From the NCBI GenBank assembly GCA_013178305.1, contig JABLXB010000002.1, positions 248,001 to 312,000 on the forward strand: a stretch of 64,000 bases of DNA, given 5' to 3'. The notes under the pieces were generated by a model, which saw only the letters and a list, made by a program, of their open reading frames with translations, was not told the DNA's origin and did not search any database. The position numbers and the translations under genes are program-made. Source of the stretch: Bacillota bacterium (lineage in GTDB: Bacteria > Bacillota > Sulfobacillia > JABLXB01). Positions within the stretch are counted from its first letter, which is position 1. Each line of letters opens with the position of its first letter. Positions 57,724 through 64,000 of this stretch are shown in pieces.

Positions 57724-59081
57724 ATAGTGGCTTGACATCCAACGGGGACTTCACGGAAGGGACGTTACTCCGGAGGGAGATTGAGAAGACGGTGTCTATA
57801 CAACTGCCGTATGGTAGTAGTCGACTGGACTTTCAGCTGGAGTCAGAGGGGGGCCTCGGTGTGCTGGAACTGGGTAGACAGCCAACGGTAGACCCGGTAT
57901 CGGCGACTCTGTCTGCGCTGCGGCACCCGCTTGACAGCCCTCCCCTTACGCAACTGGTGCAAGCGGGGGATAAGGTGACTATTTTGACCTCCGACTCGAC
58001 GAGGGTGGTACAAGCGAACCTTTTCATGCCGGTCATACTCGATGAGTTGAACTCTTCCGGAGTCCCGGATCGCAACATTACCATACTTTTTGCTAGAGGC
58101 AACCACCGTGCCCTTTCTGAGGACGAAGTGGTGACTCTACTGGGTAAGGCTGTAACAGATCGGGTCCGGACGACTCAGCACGATTCCCACAACGAGGCCG
58201 ATCTTGTGTTGCTCGGCCGAACCATTAGGGGCACTGAGGTATGGGTTAACCGTTTAGCCATCGACTGTAACCTGCTGATCATCACCGGTGCAGTGCAGTT
58301 TCACGATTTTGCCGGATTCAGCGGAGGGTGCAAGTCCATCCTCCCCGGTATCAGCGGTCACCAGACCATCCAGCAGAACCACCGCCTGCTTCTCTACCCC
58401 GTTCCTGGTTGCGGACGGAATCCTCACGCGGTCAGCGGCAAGCTGGATGGCAATCCTGTACACGAGGACATGTTGGAGGCAGCCCTCATGGTTCCCCGTG
58501 CCTTCATGGTCAATTCTGTAGTAACCCCAGAAGGCGGAATAGCCCATATGTTTGCGGGATCGCTTCGCAATGCCCACCATGAGGCTTGCCGGCTAGTCTC
58601 CAGGACCTTCGGGGTATCCATCGGTCAGCAGGCAGAGTTGGTCCTTGTCAGTTGCGGGGGGTGGCCGCGAGATATCAACTACTATCAAGCGACTAAGGCT
58701 ATCTGCAACGCTGGCCAGGCGGTCATGGATGGCGGGGTAATTGTGCTGGTTGCCGAGTGCAGGGAGGGCCTGGGAGCAGAAGGATTCCCCTACTGGTTCG
58801 GGGAGCTAAGGGACGTGGCTGCAGTAGACGCTGTTTTGCGGAGGAGTTTCGATGTCGTGGGCTATTTTGCGTTGATGATCAAAGAATTGCTACAGAGCCG
58901 CAGCGTTACCATCATTGGCGTTACTGGGCTTGGAAGTGAGGAGGCTCGCATGGTGGGGCTGGAACCGGCGACCTCGCCTTTGGATGCACTTGCTAAGGCT
59001 CGGGCAAGGCTGAGGCATGGTTTTAGCTGGTGCGCAATTCCCAACGGATGCGTGACTTTACCGATAGTAGATCAACATTAG
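57720..59081 (+). CDS. LarA-family nickel-pincer racemase/epimerase
   Basis: 453 residues from TTG 57720 (weak SD; a later start near codon 24 is possible). The catalytic pattern of lactate racemase LarA is exact: D92 and R95 (TSDSTRVV), H129 (ARGNHRA), H195, K205 and H221 in FHDFAGFSGGCKSILPGISG onward, with spacings 10 and 16 as in LarA H174/K184/H200. Lys205 would bind the NPN cofactor covalently. Substrate is likely a 2-hydroxy acid other than lactate. LarB/C/E, which make the cofactor, are not in the window. Confidence 0.88.
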   Translation: MNSGLTSNGDFTEGTLLRREIEKTVSIQLPYGSSRLDFQLESEGGLGVLELGRQPTVDPVSATLSALRHPLDSPPLTQLVQAGDKVTILTSDSTRVVQANLFMPVILDELNSSGVPDRNITILFARGNHRALSEDEVVTLLGKAVTDRVRTTQHDSHNEADLVLLGRTIRGTEVWVNRLAIDCNLLIITGAVQFHDFAGFSGGCKSILPGISGHQTIQQNHRLLLYPVPGCGRNPHAVSGKLDGNPVHEDMLEAALMVPRAFMVNSVVTPEGGIAHMFAGSLRNAHHEACRLVSRTFGVSIGQQAELVLVSCGGWPRDINYYQATKAICNAGQAVMDGGVIVLVAECREGLGAEGFPYWFGELRDVAAVDAVLRRSFDVVGYFALMIKELLQSRSVTIIGVTGLGSEEARMVGLEPATSPLDALAKARARLRHGFSWCAIPNGCVTLPIVDQH

Positions 59082-59168
59082 TACGTTATGTTCTGCTCGG
59101 CTCCTATCTGTTAAAATCCAACTCAGGTATTGATCTCATCAGAATATAGAATTGTGAATCGGTGGTGC

Positions 59169-59960
59169 ATGATGCGGTCGGTAGAGCGTACCATCAAAAT
59201 CCTCGAGATATTGGCCGGTGCGGACAACGGAGTCAGGCTGACGGACATTTGCTGCCATACTGGCTTGGACGGTAGCACCGCCTTGCGTTTTCTAAATGCA
59301 ATGGAGAAGCTCGGTTATGCTGCACGAGAGGTTGGGGGCAATCGTTACTACTTAGGGCTGCGGGCCTGCTATCTGGCTGGCGGGCCGGCGTTCACCGTAT
59401 TGCAGAGGGTAGCCAGGGTCCACATGGAGGCGCTGCAACGAGCCTGTGGAGAAGACGTCAACCTTGCAACGATGGATGCCGGCGCCGCCATTTGCCTGGA
59501 AACGCAGAAATCGTCGCATATACTTGGAGTCAACTTCTCGAGCGGCCTGCGTGTGCCCGTCCATGCCTCTTCTATAGGAAAGGCCATGCTGGCCTTCCTA
59601 CCCTTGCAGAAGCGTGAGGCACTGCTGTCAGGAGGCGATCTCGAAAGGTATACGCCCAATACGATCACCTGTCGGGCAGATCTGGAGCATGAGCTGGAGA
59701 TGGTCAGGCGTTGCGGGTACGCTACGGATCGGGAGGAGTTCACCTCCGGGGTGGTTTGCATAGGCACCCCCCTTTTTGATGTAAACGGTCACGTGGTGGC
59801 TGCCTTGAGCATCACCGCGCCTGTTCAGCGCATTTCCTTGCCCGATCTCGAGGCACGGTATGCTGACCTTCTCCTGTGCACGGGCCGGGCCATCTCGCGG
59901 GATCTGGGATGTAAGGAACTGCCGTTCGCATTGAGGCCCAACGCCGTGGGGCCAGGATGA
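59169..59960 (+). CDS. IclR-family transcription regulator
   Basis: 263 residues from ATG 59169 (ATGATG; the frame is open from 59130). Winged helix MRSVERTIKILEILAGADNG, VRLTDICCHTGLDGSTALRF, then the effector domain with VNLATMDAGAAICLETQKSS, LRVPVHASSIGKAMLAFLPL and EFTSGVVCIGTPLFDVNGHV and AALSITAP. It probably controls the island operon in response to a small organic acid. A candidate operator is at 52183. Last gene of the island. Confidence 0.9.
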   Translation: MMRSVERTIKILEILAGADNGVRLTDICCHTGLDGSTALRFLNAMEKLGYAAREVGGNRYYLGLRACYLAGGPAFTVLQRVARVHMEALQRACGEDVNLATMDAGAAICLETQKSSHILGVNFSSGLRVPVHASSIGKAMLAFLPLQKREALLSGGDLERYTPNTITCRADLEHELEMVRRCGYATDREEFTSGVVCIGTPLFDVNGHVVAALSITAPVQRISLPDLEARYADLLLCTGRAISRDLGCKELPFALRPNAVGPG

Positions 59961-60203
59961 CGGATACTCGCGTTCTACAAGCCTGTAGTGTGCCTGCTTG
60001 GAAAGGACATTTACCGGGCGTACGCCGGCCTGAGTCGCTCAACCCCCGTAGACTATGGACGGCAGACCGTCCAGGTGCTGCCGCCCGCTATCGACTTCGT
60101 CGCCCCGAACCCCAGCGGCCGCAGCACCGTTCGCTACGCCGAGAAGCTGCTGTGGTTCAGGAACCTGCGGGACCTCACGGTCACTCTGTCGCCTGATCGA
60201 TGA
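59961..60203 (+). pseudogene. 5'-truncated host gene fragment at the island's right edge
   Basis: The open frame directly after the IclR stop gives RILAFYKPVVCLLGKDIYRA and YAGLSRSTPVDYGRQTVQVL, then NPSGRSTVRYAEKLLWFRNL, ending at 60203. It has no plausible start codon with an SD, and high-GC codon use unlike the island. It looks like the C-terminal 80 residues of a host protein whose beginning was replaced by the island. Family not recognised. The stop overlaps the HlyD gene by 23 bases. Confidence 0.55.
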
Positions 60204-61263
60204 TGCGAACGCCCTCCGCGACATCCCCGCGCGGATCGGTGATGACCTTATCCCCTTCTTTCAAGCCGGAGACGATCTCGACTGCCTCACCGGTTTCCGT
60301 GCCGGTCTGCACCTGGCGCAGCCGCGCCACGCCGCTCTCCACGACGTATACGCACTTGGCCTGGCTCTTCTGGAACACGGAGGCCTTGGGCAATACCACC
60401 ACGTTATCCTTGACGCCGGTCGTTATCCGGACGTCCACGTCATAGCCGGGTCTCAGCGGCCCCGGATCCCCCTCCAGGGAAATGATGACCGGGACTCTTT
60501 GTTGTTCGAGGCCCAGGCTGGACACACGCGTGATCGCCTTCGGGTAGACCTGCTTGACAACCCCTTCGATCACCCTATCGCCGAGGACGGCCCCGGAAAT
60601 GGCCACCTTCTGTCCAGGCGACACGCCCACGGCGTCGTACGTCAGGAGCTCCGCCCTCACCTCGAGGCGCGACAGGTCACCCATGCTCAGGACCGGCGCG
60701 CCGGGGGAAAGCACCTGCTGGTCCTTGGCGAATACCTCCAGCGCGATCCCGTCATCGGGGGCGACGAGGGTCGTCTGCCCCAGCTTCGATGCGGTGCCGT
60801 ACTGGGTCGTGGCAATCCTCAGGTCGTCCTCGGCCATCCTGAGTTCCGCCCTGGCCTGGTTGTACTCGTTCTCAGATATGGCGCCCTTCTCAAAGAGGCT
60901 CCGCGAGGATTCTTCAAGCCTGCGCGCCTCGCTTACCCTGAGCTGGGCCTTGGCGAGGCCCGCCTTTGCTATGGCCTCCTGGTCCTGGGTGATGTAGGCC
61001 ACCGGCTGCCCCTTCTTGAGGGAATCACCGACCCTGGCGGGCAGTCTCTCGACGCGGCCTCCGAGCGGGGCGTACACGACGAGCTCGTCCACAGTCTGGA
61101 CCTTTGCCGTGTCCTCGACGTAAACCTGAAGGGAGCCCCTGGCGACAACCATGGAAGGGGCGGCGACCCGTTTCCCAAGACCCCTGGCAGCGTACAGCGC
61201 GCCGCCGATGAGTCCCGCGACGATCACTATCACCAGTATCCTCTTGCCACGAGACAGCCTCAC
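60181..61263 (-). CDS. HlyD/RND-type membrane fusion protein
   Basis: 360 residues. N-terminal membrane anchor (RILVIVIVAGLIGGALYAAR), then DTAKVQTVDELVVYAPLGGR and VERLPARVGDSLKKGQPVAY (lipoyl half-domain), a coiled-coil hairpin (AKAGLAKAQLRVSEARRLEE, ELRMAEDDLRIA), second lipoyl half TTLVAPDDGIALEVFAKDQQ and a beta-barrel KVAISGAVLGDRVIEG. It links a MacB-like ABC permease to export. First recipient of substrate from the permease at 61294, which lies upstream in the same operon. Confidence 0.9.
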   Translation of the reverse strand: MRLSRGKRILVIVIVAGLIGGALYAARGLGKRVAAPSMVVARGSLQVYVEDTAKVQTVDELVVYAPLGGRVERLPARVGDSLKKGQPVAYITQDQEAIAKAGLAKAQLRVSEARRLEESSRSLFEKGAISENEYNQARAELRMAEDDLRIATTQYGTASKLGQTTLVAPDDGIALEVFAKDQQVLSPGAPVLSMGDLSRLEVRAELLTYDAVGVSPGQKVAISGAVLGDRVIEGVVKQVYPKAITRVSSLGLEQQRVPVIISLEGDPGPLRPGYDVDVRITTGVKDNVVVLPKASVFQKSQAKCVYVVESGVARLRQVQTGTETGEAVEIVSGLKEGDKVITDPRGDVAEGVRIIDQATE

Positions 61264-61293
61264 GATTATCCCTCCACCCGGAGTAACGTGTGC

Positions 61294-63705
61294 CTATTCC
61301 TGAGTCTTCAGTTCAGCGGTCGGTTCGAGCCTGGCGATCCTCCTCGACCCCGCCCAGCGCGCCAGCGTGAGGAACAGCCAACCCCCCGCGGCGGCAAACA
61401 GGTACGTACGCGGGTATATCACGACAGGGAACGTCCACAGGTCACCCGCGGTGGCCGCCATGAACGCCCTGGCCGCCGCGTTGCCCAGGGGGAGTCCGAG
61501 GACTATCCCCAACACCGAAAGGGCGGTGTTCTCGTTGAACACGATCGACGCGGCCTCCGCTGACGTGAGGCCGAGGGCTTTCAAGAAGGCGATCTCCCTC
61601 TTGCGCTCCTCAATACTTATGGATGACACCGTGTACATGATCGAAAAGCCCATTCCGACGCCAAGCGCGGTCATGATGCCAACCGAGAAGATCAGCGCAC
61701 CCGTCATCTTGTCGAAGTCCCGCGCCTGGTCGGCCGGGCTCGTCATGCCTATGACCACCGGCGACTGGGAAAGCAGCGCGCGGACCCGGGAGGCTTGGGT
61801 GGACGTTATCCAGGCCGCATTCGCGGTCCCCGACTCTCCCACAAGCGCGTTCACCTGCTCGATCGGCGCGAAGGCGCTGCCCCCCATCAGCTCCTGGACG
61901 ATCCCCCTGACCACCATCGGACGCTTGTTCTGGAGACCATCGAGCGCCTCGACCATGACGGAATCGCCGACGGTAACCCCGAGCTTATCCGCCGTCCGCT
62001 CGGTCAGCAGGATCCCGTCATCCGGCACACCGAGCCTGAGGCCGTCCGGGTCGACGATCACCTGCATCCTCGAACCGGCGGGGAGGCCTTTCAGCGATAC
62101 GTCCTCTTCGACCAACCCCGACCTGAGCCTCGCCGCATACTGGCTGTACATCTCCACACCGGTCACACCGGGCAAACCGCGGAGGAAATGATACGTCTCG
62201 CGCCCCACAGGCTTCCCAAGGGTGACGGCGAGGTCGTACTTCTGCCTCCCAAGAATCCCTTCCACAAACAGGTAGTCCACGGCGTCCACGTTGAACATGG
62301 CCATTACCAGCAAGACCACCGCGAGCGTCGCGCCCATAACGGTCAGCGCCGCCCTGCCCTTGTGCCGGCTGAGGTTTCGCATCGCCATCTTCCAGGAAAA
62401 CGACAGTCTCCGCCAGAGCGCGGGGATGACCTCCAGCAACGCCTTCACGGCCCCCGGCGGGGCCGGCGGCCGCATTGCTTCAGCCGGTATCAGCCGGAGC
62501 ACACTTCCGGCCCCGAAATACCCCGCAACCACCGAGACCGCCACAGTCATAGCGATGGCGCCGGCGATCTCCCCCCAGGCCAGCCGCCCGGTACCGAGGG
62601 GGAGGCTGTAGTACACGCGATATGCCGTCATCATCCCCCTGATCCCCCACGAGGCGCCGAGCACGCCCAGGATAGACCCAGCAAGGCCGCCGAGGACGGC
62701 AAAGCCTGTGTAGTGAGCCAGCACCTGGAGGCTCGAGTATCCAAGCGCCTTCATCACGCCTATCTGGGTGCGCTGATCCCTAACCATCCTGGATATGCTG
62801 ATGTACATGATCGCCGCCCCAACCGCCAGGAATATGGCGGGAAGGGTGGTCGACATCGTCTTGACCTGCTCGAACTCGGATGTTATCACCTGGTGGCTGA
62901 ACTGGTCCTTTCGCTCCAGTGACGATACGCGCCCGTACGGGTCCAGCGCCTTGTCCACGGCGGCCTTGACACTCGAGGTGTCGGCCCCGGGAGAATACCT
63001 CACCAGCACCTGGTTCACTTCGCCCTCGTACCCGAACAGCGAGGCCATGTCCTTTTGAGACATGAACAGAATCCCGAAGGTAAACGGGTCAGGCAGCAGC
63101 GTCGAGGCGTCCTTGGTCGCGTATATGAACTCGGGGCTGGTCGCGGTGCCGCACACCCTCACCCTCGCGACCTTGCCGTGAACGTACATGACGAGCTCGT
63201 CACCCGGTTTAAGGTCGTGTGCCGCCGCGAACTTGGGATCGACGGCGACCTCGCCCGTCGCCACGCGCGGCCTCCGGCCCGAAACGAGTTCTATCTCGTT
63301 CACCGTAACCTGGTGAACATCGGGAACACCGACGACCCGGCCCGTGATCGAGCTTTCCTTACCCTGTGCGGCCGCGCCCCCCGTAGACTTCGGGACGTCG
63401 AGCCGCGCGTCCAGCATCAGGCGCCCCTCGGCCGCGGCCACCCCGTCGATCCGGCGGACGCGGTCCACCGCTGCAGCGGGGGCGCGCCTCACCTGCACCA
63501 TCAGGTCGTTGAACCTGCACCGGTCGTAATAGCGGTACAACGATTCGTGGAGCTCGCGGTACGTCGCGTTCATGGTCGCGAACGCCATGATCCCGATGGC
63601 TACGACCGCCACCATCGAGAGGAACTGCCCGCGCGTCTTCCCGATCTGGCGGAACAGCTTCCTGTAGAGGGTCCCTTTCGCCGTCCTCGCCGGTGCCACT
63701 ACCAT
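61294..63705 (-). CDS. ABC transporter permease, MacB/FtsX type with two MacB-PCD domains
   Basis: 803 residues. [20 protein letters not shown], then [20 protein letters not shown] (first membrane helix). A large periplasmic-type domain (40-250) follows, then the FtsX block [31 protein letters not shown] repeated near the C-terminus as [20 protein letters not shown]. Eight to ten helices. It has the layout of the long LolC/FtsX-type permeases that export lipids, peptides or antibiotics. The 7-base overlap with the ATPase gene and the downstream HlyD make a tripartite exporter. Confidence 0.88.
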   Translation of the reverse strand: MVVAPARTAKGTLYRKLFRQIGKTRGQFLSMVAVVAIGIMAFATMNATYRELHESLYRYYDRCRFNDLMVQVRRAPAAAVDRVRRIDGVAAAEGRLMLDARLDVPKSTGGAAAQGKESSITGRVVGVPDVHQVTVNEIELVSGRRPRVATGEVAVDPKFAAAHDLKPGDELVMYVHGKVARVRVCGTATSPEFIYATKDASTLLPDPFTFGILFMSQKDMASLFGYEGEVNQVLVRYSPGADTSSVKAAVDKALDPYGRVSSLERKDQFSHQVITSEFEQVKTMSTTLPAIFLAVGAAIMYISISRMVRDQRTQIGVMKALGYSSLQVLAHYTGFAVLGGLAGSILGVLGASWGIRGMMTAYRVYYSLPLGTGRLAWGEIAGAIAMTVAVSVVAGYFGAGSVLRLIPAEAMRPPAPPGAVKALLEVIPALWRRLSFSWKMAMRNLSRHKGRAALTVMGATLAVVLLVMAMFNVDAVDYLFVEGILGRQKYDLAVTLGKPVGRETYHFLRGLPGVTGVEMYSQYAARLRSGLVEEDVSLKGLPAGSRMQVIVDPDGLRLGVPDDGILLTERTADKLGVTVGDSVMVEALDGLQNKRPMVVRGIVQELMGGSAFAPIEQVNALVGESGTANAAWITSTQASRVRALLSQSPVVIGMTSPADQARDFDKMTGALIFSVGIMTALGVGMGFSIMYTVSSISIEERKREIAFLKALGLTSAEAASIVFNENTALSVLGIVLGLPLGNAAARAFMAATAGDLWTFPVVIYPRTYLFAAAGGWLFLTLARWAGSRRIARLEPTAELKTQE

Positions 63706-64000
63706 TCAATCCTTTCGGGATCAACCGGATTCTCGTTCCGCTTCAACGAGACGACCTCGCCGCTTCGAAGCCTAAGCACCCTGTCGCCCATCGCCGCAAC
63801 CGGCTGATTGTGCGTGATCAAGAGCACAGTCCTGCCGTATTCCCTGTTCACTTCCCTGAGGAGCTTCAGCACCTGCCTGCCGGTCTCGTGGTCGAGCGCG
63901 CCGGTTGGCTCATCGCACAGCAGGAGGTCGGGATTCTTGGCAACAGCCCTGGCTATCGCCACCCTCTGTTGCTCGCCGCCGCTGATCTGCGAAGGGAAGT
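63699..64000 (-). CDS. ABC transporter ATPase (N-terminus cut by window edge)
   Basis: Last 100 residues or so of a MacB/LolD-type ATPase: [20 protein letters not shown] (signature), [12 protein letters not shown] (Walker B), [20 protein letters not shown] and the switch His in [17 protein letters not shown]. The beginning is outside the window. It is the energy unit of the exporter encoded downstream and overlaps the permease start by 7 bases. Confidence 0.92.
   Translation of the reverse strand, partial: FPSQISGGEQQRVAIARAVAKNPDLLLCDEPTGALDHETGRQVLKLLREVNREYGRTVLLITHNQPVAAMGDRVLRLRSGEVVSLKRNENPVDPERIEW

Larger units (their letters stand above)
52065..59960. mobile_element. Low-GC acquired island (aminotransferase, ECF transporter, LarA-like, IclR)
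   Basis: The base composition falls visibly after the peptidase gene and rises again after 59960, and codon choice changes to more A/T third positions. The right edge truncates a high-GC gene and the left edge holds a decayed gene, as expected for an insertion. No integrase, transposase or direct repeats are seen in it, so the mechanism is unknown. All intact genes face right. Confidence 0.65.

Noticed and set aside
1-64000. CRISPR arrays, rRNA or tRNA genes
   Set aside because: Reading through both strands gave no regularly spaced repeat-spacer series and no tRNA-like GTTCRANNC arm with matching acceptor stem; the repeated motifs seen are short protein-binding-type sites.

Overview
The window holds the chromosome of a high-GC, anaerobic, endospore-forming Bacillota (Clostridia/Limnochordia-like). 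The evidence is tandem CotE-like and CotS-like spore coat genes, a CooS-type Fe-S enzyme, radical-SAM and ECF systems, and strong Shine-Dalgarno (SD) sites with many GTG/TTG starts. No species can be named from the sequence alone.

Region 1 (1 to about 27.19 kb) is a Mu-like transposable prophage with a siphovirus tail, missing its right end, which lies left of the window. It reads leftward. The repressor (25792, + strand) and a short ImmA-like gene sit at the left end. A divergent early promoter drives a Ner-like regulator, a conserved pre-transposase protein, transposase A, target activator B, small early genes, Gam and GemA. Late genes follow in the order small and large terminase, portal, gpF-like head protein, ChaB/XkdF protease-scaffold, major capsid, connectors, tail tube, frameshifted tail chaperone, tape measure, hub, fibres and an endolysin-like gene cut by the window edge. 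No sheath gene is present. Two repeated motifs, AGTAACGC and ACCCAAT, and a tandem TCTCnnnnTGTCCCGCT pair look like phage control or end-binding sites.

Region 2 (27.2 to 52.06 kb) is host core: a radical-SAM activase-like gene, thioredoxin, MFS and MATE exporters, and a spore-coat/surface-glycan run (two CotE-like, an amphi-Trp protein, a GT4, UDP-glucose dehydrogenase, two CotS-like kinase folds, a nucleotide-sugar epimerase). It continues with a YczE-like membrane protein, deoC, a three-gene two-component operon, an M29-like aminopeptidase, an Rrf2 regulator with a CooS homologue, a YkvI transporter and an M14 carboxypeptidase.

The most striking system is at 40.75-44.79 kb. Two adjacent, overlapping membrane histidine kinases are defective in complementary ways. 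One keeps the phospho-acceptor His but has lost the ATP-site Asn and Asp. The other keeps the ATP site but has Thr in place of the His. With the neighbouring receiver-only regulator they look like an obligate hetero-kinase that works only by trans-phosphorylation. The CooS homologue (46.5 kb) is also unusual: a C-cluster Cys ligand is Glu, as in CooS-V-type enzymes that carry an Fe-S-O hybrid cluster instead of oxidising CO.

Region 3 (about 52.07-59.96 kb) has visibly lower GC and looks acquired. It contains a class III aminotransferase, an ECF-type transporter (S-like protein, fused double ATPase, T protein), a LarA-family Ni-pincer enzyme and an IclR regulator. It is flanked by a decayed cyclic-2,3-diphosphoglycerate-synthetase-like gene on the left and a 5'-truncated host gene fragment on the right. 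Region 4 (60.2-64 kb) returns to high GC and encodes a leftward HlyD adaptor, a MacB/FtsX-type permease and an ABC ATPase cut by the window edge.
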